Source: Shewanella gelidimarina (GTDB lineage Bacteria; Pseudomonadota; Gammaproteobacteria; Enterobacterales; Shewanellaceae). Taken from it: a stretch of 64,000 bases of DNA. The notes under the pieces were generated by a model. It was given only the letters and a program-made list of their open reading frames with translations. It made no database searches and had not been told where the DNA came from. The position numbers were made by a program, and so were the translations under genes. Shown one piece after another: positions 52,303 to 62,152 of the stretch. Location of the stretch: the NCBI RefSeq assembly GCF_023283945.1, contig NZ_JAKIKW010000003.1, positions 186,001 to 250,000 of the forward strand, in the 5' to 3' direction. Each line of letters opens with the position of its first letter. The stretch's first letter is position 1.

Positions 52303-53091
52303 ATGAAAAAATGGATTGTAGCTTCGTTATTAATATTGCCACTAACGGCAACTGCCGCGCCGATTGAGATGCGCGCAGCAGGCAGTTTAAAAAATGCCAT
52401 GTCAGATATTGTTGCGGCTTATCAGTTGGAGTCGAAGCAGGCTGTTAATACCGATTTTGCACCCTCTGGTCTACTCAGAAAGCGTATTGAAAAGGGTGAG
52501 ACTGTGGATGTGTTTGCGTCTGCCAATATGAAACATCCACAAACCTTACAAAATGATGCACTGGCAGAAAGTGTGGTGATGTTTGCACAAAACCAAATGT
52601 GCGCGCTGACGCAAGCCAGTGTTGAAATTAATGCTGACTTATTACAACAGATGCTCAGTAGTGACGTTCGCCTTGGCACGTCGACGCCTAAAGCCGATCC
52701 GTCGGGTGATTACGCGTGGAAGGTTTTTGCAAAGGCTGAGGCATTAGTTGCTGGAGCGAAAAATAAATTAGAGAACAAAGCATTACAGCTAACGGGCGGT
52801 GAAACCAGTGCTAAAGCACCTAGTGGCCGTAATACCTATGGTTGGGTGATGGAGAATAATCGCGCTGACATCTTTTTAACCTATTGCACTAATGCTGTTC
52901 TTGCACAAAAAGAGGTGCCTAGCTTGAAAGTGGTACAGCTGCCGAATGAGATAGCGGTGGGAGCAGATTATGGCTTAGTGGTGTTAAAAGCGGCGCAACC
53001 TGATGCCTGGAAGCTAGCAATGTTTGTACTATCTGAAAAGGGTCAAACAATCTTAGCTGACTATGGTTTTAAAGCGCCACTCAAACGATAA
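52303..53091 (+). CDS. modA: Molybdate ABC transporter substrate-binding protein
   Basis: A 262-residue periplasmic binding protein. The signal peptide (MKKWIVASLLILPLTATA) ends near residue 19. The mature start IEMRAAGSLKNAMSDIVAAY is the ModA anion-binding segment, followed by FAPSGLLRKRIEKGETVDVFASANM and the late SEKGQTILADYGF motif. It captures molybdate or tungstate. No ModB or ModC gene lies next to it and a terminator follows, so it is a solitary or orphan copy; a role with another sulphate- or thiosulphate-type anion is possible. Confidence 0.85.
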   Translation: MKKWIVASLLILPLTATAAPIEMRAAGSLKNAMSDIVAAYQLESKQAVNTDFAPSGLLRKRIEKGETVDVFASANMKHPQTLQNDALAESVVMFAQNQMCALTQASVEINADLLQQMLSSDVRLGTSTPKADPSGDYAWKVFAKAEALVAGAKNKLENKALQLTGGETSAKAPSGRNTYGWVMENNRADIFLTYCTNAVLAQKEVPSLKVVQLPNEIAVGADYGLVVLKAAQPDAWKLAMFVLSEKGQTILADYGFKAPLKR

Positions 53092-53126
53092 ACACAATGT
53101 GGTCAGCGTGAAGACTGATGAATACT

Positions 53127-53166
53127 AAAAGACCGCCTTCTTGTAATAACAAGTCGGCGGTCTTTT
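53127..53166. terminator. Terminator between modA and mgtE
   Basis: AAAAGACCGCC (53127-53137) pairs with GGCGGTCTTTT (53156-53166), with TTGTTTT following on the plus strand; an inner CTTG/CAAG pairing extends the stem. Works for modA and possibly for convergent mgtE. Confidence 0.85.
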
Positions 53167-53216
53167 GTTTTAAGCAATTAGTGTTAATCAATCAGTTTGA
53201 ATTGATGCTTATTAAG

Positions 53217-54581
53217 CTACTTTATCAAGAATACGGTCGCCAGCCCCAAGAAGGCAAATAAGCCGATAACATCAGTCACTGTGGTTAATACCATGCCGCC
53301 TGCAAGCGCGGGGTCGATGTTCATCTTTTTAAGCAATAACGGAATACTTGCGCCAGCCAGGCCTGCAACCGTCATATTGATGAGCATAGCTCCACCAATC
53401 GTTGCTCCCAAGGTAATGTCACCTTTCCAAGCCCACACTGCTGCAAACACAAGAACGGACCACAGCAAGCCATTAAGAAAGCCAATGGCAAGCTCTTTGC
53501 CAATAAGCCATCTGGAGTTACTTTGACCAATTTGACCTAAGGCGATACCACGAATGACCAGCGCTAAGGTTTGATTACCTGCAACACCGCCCATACTAGG
53601 AACAATAGTCATTAAAATCGCGATAGTGGCAAATTGCTCTAATGTTCCTTCGAACATATTACTCACCGATGCCGCGAGCAGCGCGGCAAACAAGTTGACG
53701 GTTAACCACAGTGAACGGCGAAAGGTACTTTTGAGTACAGGACCAAAGGTATCGGTATCATCATCCATACCAGCCATACCCATCATCGAATGCTCGGCAT
53801 CTTCTCGAATAACATCGACCACATCATCAATGGTAATACGACCAAGCAACTTGTTATCATCATCAATAACGGGGGCAGAAACCCAGTCATGACGCTCAAA
53901 CAGTTGCGCCACCTCACTGTCGGACATCCCCACAGGAATAGCTTCGAGATCGGCTGCCATGATCTCTCTAATCGATGAATCTGGATTACAGGTGAGTAGA
54001 TCGGCAATGCGCACACCGCCGAGCACTCGGTCCTGTTTATCGACCACATACAGCATATCGGTTGCGGCTGGCAGTTCGCCGCGAATTCTCAAGTAGCGCA
54101 ATATCACATCGATATTAACGTCGGGTCTTAGGGTTACCGTATCGGTATTCATGATACTGCCGGCGGTATCATCAGGATAAGAGAGCGCCTGCTCAACCCT
54201 AACGCGGTCTTGGGCACTCATCGACTGCAGCACTTCATTAAAGACACTGTCTGGTAAGCTTCTAAGAATATAAGCTAAGTCATCGGTATCCATGTTTTCG
54301 GCCGCTTTAGCGACGCGCTCTGGACTCATTTGGCGTATAAGGTTGTCTTTAAGCTCTTCGCCTAACTCATCAAGAATTTCACCCGTGTGCTCTTGGTCAA
54401 TCAACTGCCATAAAACTTGGCGGGTGCGGGGCGGCGAAGATTCGAGAATAAAGGCGATATCGGTGGCAGCCATGTCCTGCAACATATTGCGGACATGAAC
54501 AAACATTCCACTACCTAATGCTTTATTTAGCTGATTGAGGCGTTGGTCTGTTGTTTCGTTGTCTAAGACTTCAATCGGCAT
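53217..54581 (-). CDS. mgtE: MgtE magnesium transporter
   Basis: A 454-residue magnesium channel of normal length. The N-terminal superhelical domain (about 1-130; MSPERVAKAAENMDTDDLAYILRSLP) is followed by two CBS domains (about 135-255; GSIMNTDTVTLRPD, VIDDDNKLLGRITIDDVVDVI) and five membrane segments (about 285-454) with the conserved pore segment PSMGGVAGNQTLALVIRG. It carries Mg2+ across the inner membrane and the CBS domains gate it by magnesium. No magnesium riboswitch is apparent upstream. Confidence 0.95.
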   Translation of the reverse strand: MPIEVLDNETTDQRLNQLNKALGSGMFVHVRNMLQDMAATDIAFILESSPPRTRQVLWQLIDQEHTGEILDELGEELKDNLIRQMSPERVAKAAENMDTDDLAYILRSLPDSVFNEVLQSMSAQDRVRVEQALSYPDDTAGSIMNTDTVTLRPDVNIDVILRYLRIRGELPAATDMLYVVDKQDRVLGGVRIADLLTCNPDSSIREIMAADLEAIPVGMSDSEVAQLFERHDWVSAPVIDDDNKLLGRITIDDVVDVIREDAEHSMMGMAGMDDDTDTFGPVLKSTFRRSLWLTVNLFAALLAASVSNMFEGTLEQFATIAILMTIVPSMGGVAGNQTLALVIRGIALGQIGQSNSRWLIGKELAIGFLNGLLWSVLVFAAVWAWKGDITLGATIGGAMLINMTVAGLAGASIPLLLKKMNIDPALAGGMVLTTVTDVIGLFAFLGLATVFLIK

Positions 54582-54666
54582 GGGTCCCTCGCAGGGTCTT
54601 TTAAAAGGCGCTTATCATAACGTAAGTAAAGGGGGATAAATAACAAATATTAGGAAAATGGACGGA

Positions 54667-54942
54667 CTAATTATCTTCGTCGAATTTGGTATTGATCAAA
54701 TGACATATGGCGTCTAATGCTGGTTTTGCATCTGGGCCGTTAGCGAGAAGCTGTATGGATTTACCCATTCCAGTTTCTAACATGAGTAAGCCTAGTACAC
54801 TTACCGCTGAAGCTTGCTTTTCACCTTGGATAATAGTGACTTCGGCATCAAATTCTGAGGCTAACACCACCAATTTTGTTGCCGCTCTGGCATGTAGCCC
54901 GAGCTTATTGCAGATAGTGACTTGCCGTTCAATCGTTGGCAT
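54667..54942 (-). CDS. ptsO: NPr, HPr-like protein of the nitrogen PTS
   Basis: A 91-residue HPr-family protein. The phosphorylated His 17 lies in [13 protein letters not shown] and a regulatory-type Ser in [15 protein letters not shown]. It passes phosphate from PtsP to EIIA-Ntr (PtsN, encoded 1.3 kb upstream in the same direction). Its start overlaps the end of rapZ by 14 bases. The linkage of ptsN, rapZ and ptsO supports assignment to the nitrogen PTS rather than sugar PTS. Confidence 0.93.
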   Translation of the reverse strand: MPTIERQVTICNKLGLHARAATKLVVLASEFDAEVTIIQGEKQASAVSVLGLLMLETGMGKSIQLLANGPDAKPALDAICHLINTKFDEDN

Positions 54943-55783
54943 TTTTTAACTCTCTGTGGCTAGAAGTGACTTTATGTCGGCCTTTTTTGAAGTGTTCAGC
55001 GAGTCGTTCTGTGACATAAACAGAGCGATGCTGGCCCCCGGTGCAACCAATAGCGATAGTGAGGTAGCTACGGTTATTCCGCTCTAAATCGGGTAACCAA
55101 GTCTCCAATAAATTCTCAATCTGCCAGATAAACTTATTCACTAAAGGGTGTTGATTTAGAAAGTCTTGTACTGGTTTATCTAGCCCTGTCATCGGTCTAA
55201 GTTCGGGTTCCCAATGTGGATTTGGAAGAAATCGAACGTCAAACATAAAGTCGGCTTCCGTTGGCATACCATGCTTAAACCCAAAGGATTCAAACTTAAT
55301 CATCAATTCTTTGTCGATGTTGCCTAATAAAATTTCACGCACCTGATCATTGAGATCGTAAATATTCAGACTCGAGGTATCAATATAGTGATCGACTACC
55401 TTGGCGAGAGGCTCAAGTTGGCGCCCTTCAAGCTGAATTGCTTCTTTCAATGAAATGTTTGCATGAGACAAAGGGTGCAGACGACGAGTTTCGTTGTAGC
55501 GCTTGAGGAGCACTTCATCGCTAGAGTTTAAAAAGAAGCTTAGTAACTCCACACCTTCTGGCAAATTGGTCAAATGCTTAATCCATTCGTTCTCTTTTTC
55601 TGGCATGTTGCGGATATCGACACTAATAGCGACTAACTCTGAGTTACCAGAAAGTTGTTCAAGCAAGGTGCCCATCATTGGCAATGGTAGATTATCGACA
55701 CAATAATAGCCGAGATCTTCTAGCATTCTTAACAGTACTGATTTGCCTGAGCCGGAACGACCAGAGACTAGAACGAGTTTCAT
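54929..55783 (-). CDS. rapZ: RapZ RNase adapter protein
   Basis: A 284-residue protein, the same length as E. coli RapZ. The P-loop is GRSGSGKS (8-15), followed by [17 protein letters not shown]; the C-terminal RNA-binding part has [10 protein letters not shown] and [22 protein letters not shown]. In E. coli RapZ targets a small RNA to RNase E to control glucosamine-6-phosphate synthesis; that the same circuit operates here is inferred. It overlaps ptsO and lies 485 bases after ptsN. Confidence 0.95.
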   Translation of the reverse strand: MKLVLVSGRSGSGKSVLLRMLEDLGYYCVDNLPLPMMGTLLEQLSGNSELVAISVDIRNMPEKENEWIKHLTNLPEGVELLSFFLNSSDEVLLKRYNETRRLHPLSHANISLKEAIQLEGRQLEPLAKVVDHYIDTSSLNIYDLNDQVREILLGNIDKELMIKFESFGFKHGMPTEADFMFDVRFLPNPHWEPELRPMTGLDKPVQDFLNQHPLVNKFIWQIENLLETWLPDLERNNRSYLTIAIGCTGGQHRSVYVTERLAEHFKKGRHKVTSSHRELKNAND

Positions 55784-56267
55784 CTTTTCACCACCTAATA
55801 AAAGTTAGAATTAATGTTTTATAAATGTATACGGGGTGTACAAGATTATAGATTAACTTTTTTCTGGCTGAAAGCAATAGCTTAGGCTAGTTGGTAATAA
55901 TAAATAATATTGCTGTAATAAATGCCTAGAACGTTAAATCTTACTGCTTGTATATCGGTCATCGTCAGCGACTTACAGGCTGAGTCCATCGCGGCTGGTG
56001 CACTTTTAGGTTTGTTTTTACCGCAGTTTATAAGTCATTTTGGCGAGATGGGACGATAAGGAGGCAATGCTGTTTAGTTATTCTCCACAATAGCCTAAAA
56101 CACGGCAACAATAGCTTAGGAACACTGGTTTAAGTGTTTCTAAGCTATTCCTACAAGAGTGTGTAAGTGCTTATCTTTGCCGATTAAGCGTCTTCGCTCA
56201 TGTTTTTGTACTTCTTGAGCATCAAGAAGTAAGTGCAAACTAAGCTCGACAGATCAGTGTCCTCTCG
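55784..56267. other. ptsN-rapZ gap with two long hairpins
   Basis: About 485 bases inside an otherwise tight operon. Hairpin 1: ACTTCTTGA (56210-56218) with TCAAGAAGT (56222-56230). Hairpin 2: 17-base arms at 56110-56126 and 56133-56149 (AATAGCTTAGG against TTTCTAAGCTATT, one G-T pair). No T run follows. The gap may hold a promoter for rapZ, an attenuator or a processed RNA. Confidence 0.5.
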
Positions 56268-56711
56268 CTATTGAGTGATTAAGTCGTATAACTCAGATTC
56301 ACTCTTACTTTTTCTCAACTGCTTCACGATCGCTTTGTCGTTGAGCTTTTCTGCCATTGAAGACAGCGTTGCGAGATGTTGCTCGCATTGATCTGCGGGC
56401 ACTAACAGGGCAAATAATATATCAACCGGCTGTTTATCTATCGAGTCAAAAGATATCGGTGTTTCACATTTGATTAATATGCCCAATGGATGGTCAATAT
56501 TAGCCAATCTCCCGTGAGGGATTGCGATACCGTTGCCTATACCTGTGCTACCCATTTTTTCGCGAGCCAACAGGCTTTCGAAAATCTCTTGTGAAGAAAG
56601 GGTAGGGTACTGGGCAGCGGCAATATCGCTGATGAGTTCCAGTACTTTTTTCTTACTGCCCGGAGTGGCACAGGTAGTGCATTCCGGCTGCAGGATGGTA
56701 CATAGTTCCAT
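56268..56711 (-). CDS. ptsN: EIIA-Ntr of the nitrogen PTS
   Basis: A 147-residue PTS EIIA protein. The phosphorylated His 66 lies in GIGNGIAIPHGRL, the family signature, and KMGSTGIG precedes it. It receives phosphate from NPr and regulates potassium transport and other processes. It starts two bases after the hpf stop, so the two are translationally coupled. Confidence 0.94.
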   Translation of the reverse strand: MELCTILQPECTTCATPGSKKKVLELISDIAAAQYPTLSSQEIFESLLAREKMGSTGIGNGIAIPHGRLANIDHPLGILIKCETPISFDSIDKQPVDILFALLVPADQCEQHLATLSSMAEKLNDKAIVKQLRKSKSESELYDLITQ

Positions 56712-56713
56712 CG

Positions 56714-57001
56714 TTAGTGTTTGGTCAGCTTCTCTTTGTGTTTAATAACCTGACGATCTAATTTGTCGATCAGGGAGTCGATTGCGGCGTACATGTCCGC
56801 ATGTTCCGAAGTGGCAAAAACTTCACCTTTTTTCAGGTGAATTCGTGCTTCGGCAATCTGTTGCATTTTTTCAACATTCAATATGACGTACACATTATTG
56901 ATCTGATCGAAATGACGTTCAAGCTTTGTAAATTTTTCTTCAACATAACTGCGTAATGACGCAGTGATTTCAATGTGATGCCCAGTAAGGTTAATTTGCA
57001 T
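56714..57001 (-). CDS. hpf: Ribosome hibernation promoting factor
   Basis: A 95-residue short HPF. MQINLTGHHIEITASLRSYV at the start and HADMYAAIDSLIDKLDRQVI later are characteristic of the YfiA/HPF family. It binds the 30S decoding site and helps form inactive 100S ribosomes in stationary phase. It lies 30 bases after rpoN, the usual arrangement. Confidence 0.94.
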   Translation of the reverse strand: MQINLTGHHIEITASLRSYVEEKFTKLERHFDQINNVYVILNVEKMQQIAEARIHLKKGEVFATSEHADMYAAIDSLIDKLDRQVIKHKEKLTKH

Positions 57002-57031
57002 AGAAAGATTCCTCCAAGTGTCTAATTTAAA

Positions 57032-58543
57032 TTATAAACTCTTGCGTTGGTTTGAGGGCGGGATCATCATTGCTTCGCGGTATTTCGCGATGGTACGTCG
57101 TGCAACTTTAATCCCCTGTTCTGCCAACAGTTGCGCCATTTTGCTATCGCTTAATGGTTTCTGTTGGTTTTCAGCTGCGACTAACTTCTTAATAAACGCT
57201 CTAATTGCTGTTGATGAGCACTCTCCACCGTCATCGGTTCCGACATGACTAGAGAAGAAATACTTTAACTCGAAAATACCTCTAGGGGTATGCATATACT
57301 TTTGTGTAGTCACCCTTGAGATGGTGGATTCATGCATCTCTACGGCTTCAGCAATGTCGTTGAGTACCATAGGTTTCATGGCTTCATCACCATATTCGAA
57401 AAAACCCTGTTGGAATTTTACAATACAGTTGGAGACTTTTAGGAGGGTCTCATTACGACTTTCAATGCTTTTAATAAACCATTTAGCTTCTTGCAAGTGA
57501 CTACGAATAAATTGGCCATCAGCTTGATTTTTTTGGCTACGAGCCATAGAAGCATAGTGTTGATTGACGTTGATTTTTGGCATGTAGTCGGGGTTGAGCT
57601 CAACGACCCAACGGCCTTTCTTTTTTGTCACTGAAACGTCAGGGATTACATATTCGTCTTTACTTCGCGTGACTGCCAGACCCGGTCTTGGGTTCAAGGT
57701 TTGAATAAGACTGATGGCGTCACGCAGATCATCCTCTTTGAGCTTAGTCTTACGCATCAATTGCCTAAAGTCACGTCCAGCAATCAAATCTAAGTAATCT
57801 TTAATGAGGAGTCTTGCATTGTCTATGTGTGGTGTTGTTTCTGCATATTGCGCTAATTGAATAAGCAGACATTCACTGAGATCTCTGGCTGCGACGCCGA
57901 TAGGGTCGAAATGCTGCACGCGTTTGAGCACGGCTTCCACTTCGTCTAACTCGATCTCTGGATCGCCCATCGCTTCAAGAATATCTTCACAGTTCTGAGT
58001 GAGGTAACCTCGCTCATCAACCGCATCAATAATGGCGGTGGCAATTGCCAGATCATTATCAGAAAAAGGCGTTAGATTTTTCTGCCATTCAAGATGTTCG
58101 TACAAACCTTCAGTGGTTTCACCTTGGAATGGCATATCATCATCGCGCATTCCACCGGAGCTTGAATTCGAAGACACGGTATAGACTTCATCCCAAGTGG
58201 TATCCATTGGGAGTTCATCTGGCATTGAATCTTGCGTTAATGCATCAGAGGTGTCTACCGCAGCGCTATCCTGCTGTGGATCAACATCTGTGTTACTGCT
58301 GTATTCATTGTCGCTATCTGACTCTGAATAGCTGTCAGAGTCACTGGTGGTTCTATCTTCGTTGCTGATAGGCTCGCCATCGGATTGCTCTTCATCTAAT
58401 TCAAGCAGTGGATTAGAGTCTAATGCTTGCTGGATCTCTTGCTGCAGCTCTAAAGAGGACAATTGCAAAAGGCGAATAGCCTGCTGTAATTGTGGAGTCA
58501 TAGTTAGCTGCTGACCCATTTTGAGCTGGAGTGACGCTTTCAT
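57032..58543 (-). CDS. rpoN: RNA polymerase sigma-54 factor
   Basis: A 503-residue sigma-54. The Gln/Leu-rich region I ([20 protein letters not shown]) is followed by an acidic, Ser/Asp-rich region II (about 50-115, longer than in E. coli), the core-binding domain, and the RpoN box [10 protein letters not shown] near residue 488. It directs transcription from -24/-12 promoters with enhancer-binding proteins. It has its own upstream gap (137 bases) after lptB and is followed by hpf and ptsN. Confidence 0.97.
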   Translation of the reverse strand: MKASLQLKMGQQLTMTPQLQQAIRLLQLSSLELQQEIQQALDSNPLLELDEEQSDGEPISNEDRTTSDSDSYSESDSDNEYSSNTDVDPQQDSAAVDTSDALTQDSMPDELPMDTTWDEVYTVSSNSSSGGMRDDDMPFQGETTEGLYEHLEWQKNLTPFSDNDLAIATAIIDAVDERGYLTQNCEDILEAMGDPEIELDEVEAVLKRVQHFDPIGVAARDLSECLLIQLAQYAETTPHIDNARLLIKDYLDLIAGRDFRQLMRKTKLKEDDLRDAISLIQTLNPRPGLAVTRSKDEYVIPDVSVTKKKGRWVVELNPDYMPKINVNQHYASMARSQKNQADGQFIRSHLQEAKWFIKSIESRNETLLKVSNCIVKFQQGFFEYGDEAMKPMVLNDIAEAVEMHESTISRVTTQKYMHTPRGIFELKYFFSSHVGTDDGGECSSTAIRAFIKKLVAAENQQKPLSDSKMAQLLAEQGIKVARRTIAKYREAMMIPPSNQRKSL

Positions 58544-58659
58544 CTTACCGCTATTCCCTACACTGTAATTAAACGTTGAAGCTCGGTGATTTGACGAAGA
58601 GAGCTTAAAGAGTCAACACTTTGATTGTATTCATATACTTAGCTAATGCTATACAATTA

Positions 58660-58678
58660 AACCCACATACTGTGGGTT
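58660..58678 (-). terminator. Hairpin between lptB and rpoN
   Basis: AACCCACA (58660-58667) and TGTGGGTT (58671-58678) form an 8-bp perfect stem immediately after the lptB stop, with TTTAATT following on the minus strand. It may partly terminate the lpt transcript before rpoN. Confidence 0.5.
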
Positions 58679-58680
58679 AA

Positions 58681-59412
58681 CTATAGCCTGAATTGTTCAC
58701 CTAAGTACACTGCTCGAACCTGCTGATTATCTAATATTTCGGCAGGCGTGCCTTCTGCAATCAAATTTCCGTGACTTACGATATAGGCATGTTCACAAAC
58801 GTCCAATGTTTCACGCACATTGTGGTCGGTGATCAACACCCCTAAGCCGCGGCTTTTTAACTGTTCAATAATCTTTTTAATATCGATAACGGATATAGGA
58901 TCAACGCCAGCAAAAGGTTCATCGAGTAGAATAAACTTTGGGTTGGCTGCCAGTGCCCGAGCGATTTCAACTCTACGGCGTTCACCACCTGATAACGCCA
59001 TGCCTTGGCTATCGCGGATATGGGTGATGTGAAACTCTTCGAGTAGGTGTTCAAGTTGCTCTTCACGCTGCTCGTTATTGATATCTTTGCGAGTCTGTAA
59101 TACTGCCATGATATTGTCGCGCACTGAGAGCTTTCTAAAGATACTTGCCTCTTGTGGCAAGTAGCCAATGCCTTTACGTGCTCGAAGATGCATTGGGTCT
59201 AAGGTTAAATCATCGTCATCGATTAAGATCTGACCCTTGTCGCTCTGAACTAAACCAACAACCATATAAAATGTTGTCGTTTTACCGGCACCATTAGGAC
59301 CCAGTAGCCCAACAATTTGCCCTGTTTTTACCGTTAAACTCACATCTTGAACAACGGCACGGCTCTTATAACTTTTCGCTAAATTGCGTACGGTCAGCGT
59401 TTTTTGGGTCAT
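58681..59412 (-). CDS. lptB: LPS export ABC ATPase LptB
   Basis: A 243-residue ABC ATPase. Walker [10 protein letters not shown] (38-46), Q-loop region [10 protein letters not shown], signature [15 protein letters not shown] and Walker [14 protein letters not shown] are present; the length matches LptB. It powers extraction of LPS from the inner membrane with LptFG and LptC. Its ATG overlaps the lptA stop by four bases. Confidence 0.97.
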   Translation of the reverse strand: MTQKTLTVRNLAKSYKSRAVVQDVSLTVKTGQIVGLLGPNGAGKTTTFYMVVGLVQSDKGQILIDDDDLTLDPMHLRARKGIGYLPQEASIFRKLSVRDNIMAVLQTRKDINNEQREEQLEHLLEEFHITHIRDSQGMALSGGERRRVEIARALAANPKFILLDEPFAGVDPISVIDIKKIIEQLKSRGLGVLITDHNVRETLDVCEHAYIVSHGNLIAEGTPAEILDNQQVRAVYLGEQFRL

Positions 59413-59957
59413 TGCTGCTCCTGCTTTTTAATGGGTGCAGCTGGGGTTTCAGGCGTTTCTTCTTGATAAGCTTCAGGCTGAATAATAGTGATCACGCGAT
59501 CATTACCTTTACCCGTACTTTCAGCGACTAATTGTTGTAGTCCGATATTATACTTGATGCGGTTACCCGTGACTTGGCTACCCTCTTGCTCCAAGGTTGC
59601 ATTACCTAACAAGGTTAAGGTTCTTGTTGCCAACTCATAACGGATCTCTTTCGCACTTGCCATCGCCGGGCGGCCATCCTCCATCATTTGGGTATATGTC
59701 GCAGGGTTACCCGTTGCCACGAGTATTTTTCCTGAGCTCGCTTCTTTGGAGAACACCCGTAATTCATCAGCGTTCATTTTAATCGAACCTTGAGTCACTT
59801 CTACGGGACCAAAAAAGATTACCTGATTATTTTTTATATCAGCTTCTTGGCTGGCAGCAGCAATTTTAACTTCCTGCTTTAAGTCATCGACTTGCGCATA
59901 GCTACTAACGCTAAGCAGACACAATAGACCTGCAAGTATTGATTGATTGTATTTCAT
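59409..59957 (-). CDS. lptA: Periplasmic LPS bridge protein LptA
   Basis: A 182-residue periplasmic protein with signal peptide ending SSYAQ near residue 21 and an OstA/LptA beta-jellyroll ([29 protein letters not shown], described here as the segment at about 40-68). The C-terminal tail is Pro/Glu/Lys/Gln rich and probably disordered. It links LptC to LptD across the periplasm. It lies 64 bases after lptC and overlaps lptB. Confidence 0.94.
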   Translation of the reverse strand: MKYNQSILAGLLCLLSVSSYAQVDDLKQEVKIAAASQEADIKNNQVIFFGPVEVTQGSIKMNADELRVFSKEASSGKILVATGNPATYTQMMEDGRPAMASAKEIRYELATRTLTLLGNATLEQEGSQVTGNRIKYNIGLQQLVAESTGKGNDRVITIIQPEAYQEETPETPAAPIKKQEQQ

Positions 59958-60021
59958 AACTTCCTTCTACTCCGCTATTGAGTTGCTAGCATGAGTGAGT
60001 ATATTTGTTTTTTTGAACCGC

Positions 60022-60579
60022 TTACTTAACATCGTAGGTCCCTTCGACTTCACTGATCAACTTTACACTTTGGGCGTTAAGATCAGCATAAAGGCCTGTT
60101 CCCTGAATCACAAACTCATTGCCAGTGACGTAAATGATTTCATCAGAGGTCATAACCATCGTCTCTAGATCAAGCTCTAAATAGGATGTAGACAATGTTT
60201 GGATCGGTTCTTCTGGGCTAATAGAATCGATAATAACATTGTTTTCCAATGAGACCTTACCGGTTAAATTGTTATGGGTGCCTTTCGCCGCGGTTAAACG
60301 CCATTGGGCTTGACCATCATCGGGATAAATCAAATAAACTGGCTCAGTGAAGTAAGTCATACTGGCTGCTTCAAAGTGTTCCATGTGCTTGGCGGTGACC
60401 TTGCTATTAATGAGACCCGCTTCATTGTATTCAGTGCTGCGCATATCATTGATGATGTAGTTAGGGCGTTCGCTTACATCAATGTCTAACGTTTGGTCGC
60501 TTTTTTTAGACTGCACTTGCCAATAAAGGATCAGTGCGGTGCCAAATAAAGCGATAATCGCTAGGGTGACGCGATTCAT
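60022..60579 (-). CDS. lptC: LPS transport protein LptC
   Basis: A 185-residue bitopic protein: one N-terminal membrane segment (VTLAIIALFGTALILYW) and a periplasmic jellyroll (RPNYIINDMRSTEYNEAGLI near 40-60). It takes LPS from LptBFG and passes it to LptA. Its ATG overlaps the kdsC stop by four bases, which indicates translational coupling. Confidence 0.94.
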   Translation of the reverse strand: MNRVTLAIIALFGTALILYWQVQSKKSDQTLDIDVSERPNYIINDMRSTEYNEAGLINSKVTAKHMEHFEAASMTYFTEPVYLIYPDDGQAQWRLTAAKGTHNNLTGKVSLENNVIIDSISPEEPIQTLSTSYLELDLETMVMTSDEIIYVTGNEFVIQGTGLYADLNAQSVKLISEVEGTYDVK

Positions 60580-61127
60580 ATGCTCATCCCGTGAGCCGAC
60601 TCAAACTTACCTTGGCTAAGTAATAACAAGTCTGTGAGCTCTCTAAGGGCGCCATGACCACCATTAATATGAGTTGTCATCAAAGCATGTTGCTTCACGT
60701 AAGGGTGGCCATCAGCGACGCAAACCGATAAACCGACCTCTTTCATCACCGGCAAGTCGACCATATCATCACCTATATAGGCAACTTCATTTGGACTGAC
60801 ATTGTAAAGTGCAAGTAACTCATTGTAGGGGGTTAGCTTGTTATCAACGCCTTGATAAATATGAGTGACGCCGAGTGCTGTCATTCTATCTTCAACAATT
60901 TTTGATTTTCGACCAGTAATAATTGCCACGTTAATGCCGCTAGAAAGAACAGAGCGCACACCGTAACCATCTCGAGTGTGGAATGTTTTAAGCTCTTCGC
61001 CGGAGTTGCTCATATAGACTAGGCCATCGGAAAATACGCCATCTACATCACAAATAAGCAGTTTGATTTTGCTGGCTGCTTGCCAAACATCATCGCTAAT
61101 CGGGCCATAGAATCCCTGTTTAGACAT
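60576..61127 (-). CDS. kdsC: KDO-8-phosphate phosphatase
   Basis: A 183-residue HAD-superfamily phosphatase. LLICDVDGVFSDGLV (nucleophile Asp about 30) and YIGDDMVDLPVM (late Asp pair) are the HAD motifs, and the short cap-less fold is typical of KdsC. It removes phosphate from KDO-8-phosphate in KDO synthesis for LPS core. It begins one base after the kdsD stop. Confidence 0.95.
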   Translation of the reverse strand: MSKQGFYGPISDDVWQAASKIKLLICDVDGVFSDGLVYMSNSGEELKTFHTRDGYGVRSVLSSGINVAIITGRKSKIVEDRMTALGVTHIYQGVDNKLTPYNELLALYNVSPNEVAYIGDDMVDLPVMKEVGLSVCVADGHPYVKQHALMTTHINGGHGALRELTDLLLLSQGKFESAHGMSI

Positions 61128-61128
61128 G

Positions 61129-62106
61129 TTAAATAACTCCTGCTTTCACCATGTCGAGCATGTTAAGTGCGCCGACAGGTTGTTGTTGTGAATTGATGAC
61201 GATCAAACCATTAATGTTTTTCTCTTCCATTACTTTTAATGCTTCTGCTGCGAGTACATTATCAGTAATGGTGACACAGCCTTTAGACATAACATCAGCA
61301 ATGGGAGTGGTGCGTAAGTTCACTTCTGCATCAATCACTCGGCGTAAGTCGCCGTCGGTGAATATACCGACTAAAGTGCTTTTCTCATCGACAATGGCAG
61401 TCATGCCTAAGCCTTTTTTAGATATTTCGTAAAGCGCATCGGTAATACAGATATCATGCTTTACCAGCGGAAGTTCATTACCTTTATGCATTACGTCACT
61501 GACTTTTAAGAGTAGCTTACGCCCTAAAGTTCCACCGGGATGAGACAGTGCAAAGTCATCTTTAGTAAATCCGCGAGCTTGCAGTAAAGCAACCGCTAAT
61601 GCATCGCCCATCACCAAAGTGGCCGTCGTGCTCGATGTTGGTGCTAATCCCAGTGGGCAAGCTTCTTCGGGCACTTCAATACAAAGGTGCAGATGGGCTA
61701 GCTTTGCCATGTTGGATTCCGGCTTGCCTGTTAACGAGATCATCGGCAGCCCCATGCGCTTGATTACTGGCATCAAGGTCAAAATTTCGCTCGATTCACC
61801 TGAGTTCGAGATCGCAAGGACGATATCGTTTTCGCTTAATACGCCTAGATCACCGTGACTGGCTTCACCTGGATGGACAAAAAATGCAGGCGTTCCAGTG
61901 CTGGCTAATGTGGCTGAGATCTTATTACCAATATGGCCTGATTTACCCATTCCCATCACGATAACTTTGCCTGTGCACTGCAATATTAATTGGCATGCTT
62001 GGGCAAACTCATTTGAGTCTACATATTGGTAAAGGTTATCGAGTGCTTTTTTCTCGATATCAATGACCTTGGTGCCCCACTGGCGTAGCTGCTGTTCATC
62101 TACCAT
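61129..62106 (-). CDS. kdsD: Arabinose-5-phosphate isomerase
   Basis: A 325-residue isomerase. The SIS domain (about 40-175; GMGKSGHIGNKISATLASTGT, NSGESSEIL, LAPTSSTTATLVMGDALAVAL) is followed by two CBS domains (about 205-325; VSDVMHKGNELPLV, GIFTDGDLRR). It converts ribulose-5-phosphate to arabinose-5-phosphate, the first step towards KDO. Coupled to kdsC downstream and 46 bases after yrbG. Confidence 0.95.
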   Translation of the reverse strand: MVDEQQLRQWGTKVIDIEKKALDNLYQYVDSNEFAQACQLILQCTGKVIVMGMGKSGHIGNKISATLASTGTPAFFVHPGEASHGDLGVLSENDIVLAISNSGESSEILTLMPVIKRMGLPMISLTGKPESNMAKLAHLHLCIEVPEEACPLGLAPTSSTTATLVMGDALAVALLQARGFTKDDFALSHPGGTLGRKLLLKVSDVMHKGNELPLVKHDICITDALYEISKKGLGMTAIVDEKSTLVGIFTDGDLRRVIDAEVNLRTTPIADVMSKGCVTITDNVLAAEALKVMEEKNINGLIVINSQQQPVGALNMLDMVKAGVI

Positions 62107-62152
62107 TTCTTGGTCTCTCTCTAATTTACTGCTTTATAGGTCGCATTCATAT

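Noticed and set aside
54582..54666. Magnesium riboswitch upstream of mgtE
   Set aside because: The leader is short (under 90 bases before the neighbouring gene) on the relevant strand and shows no M-box-like structure.
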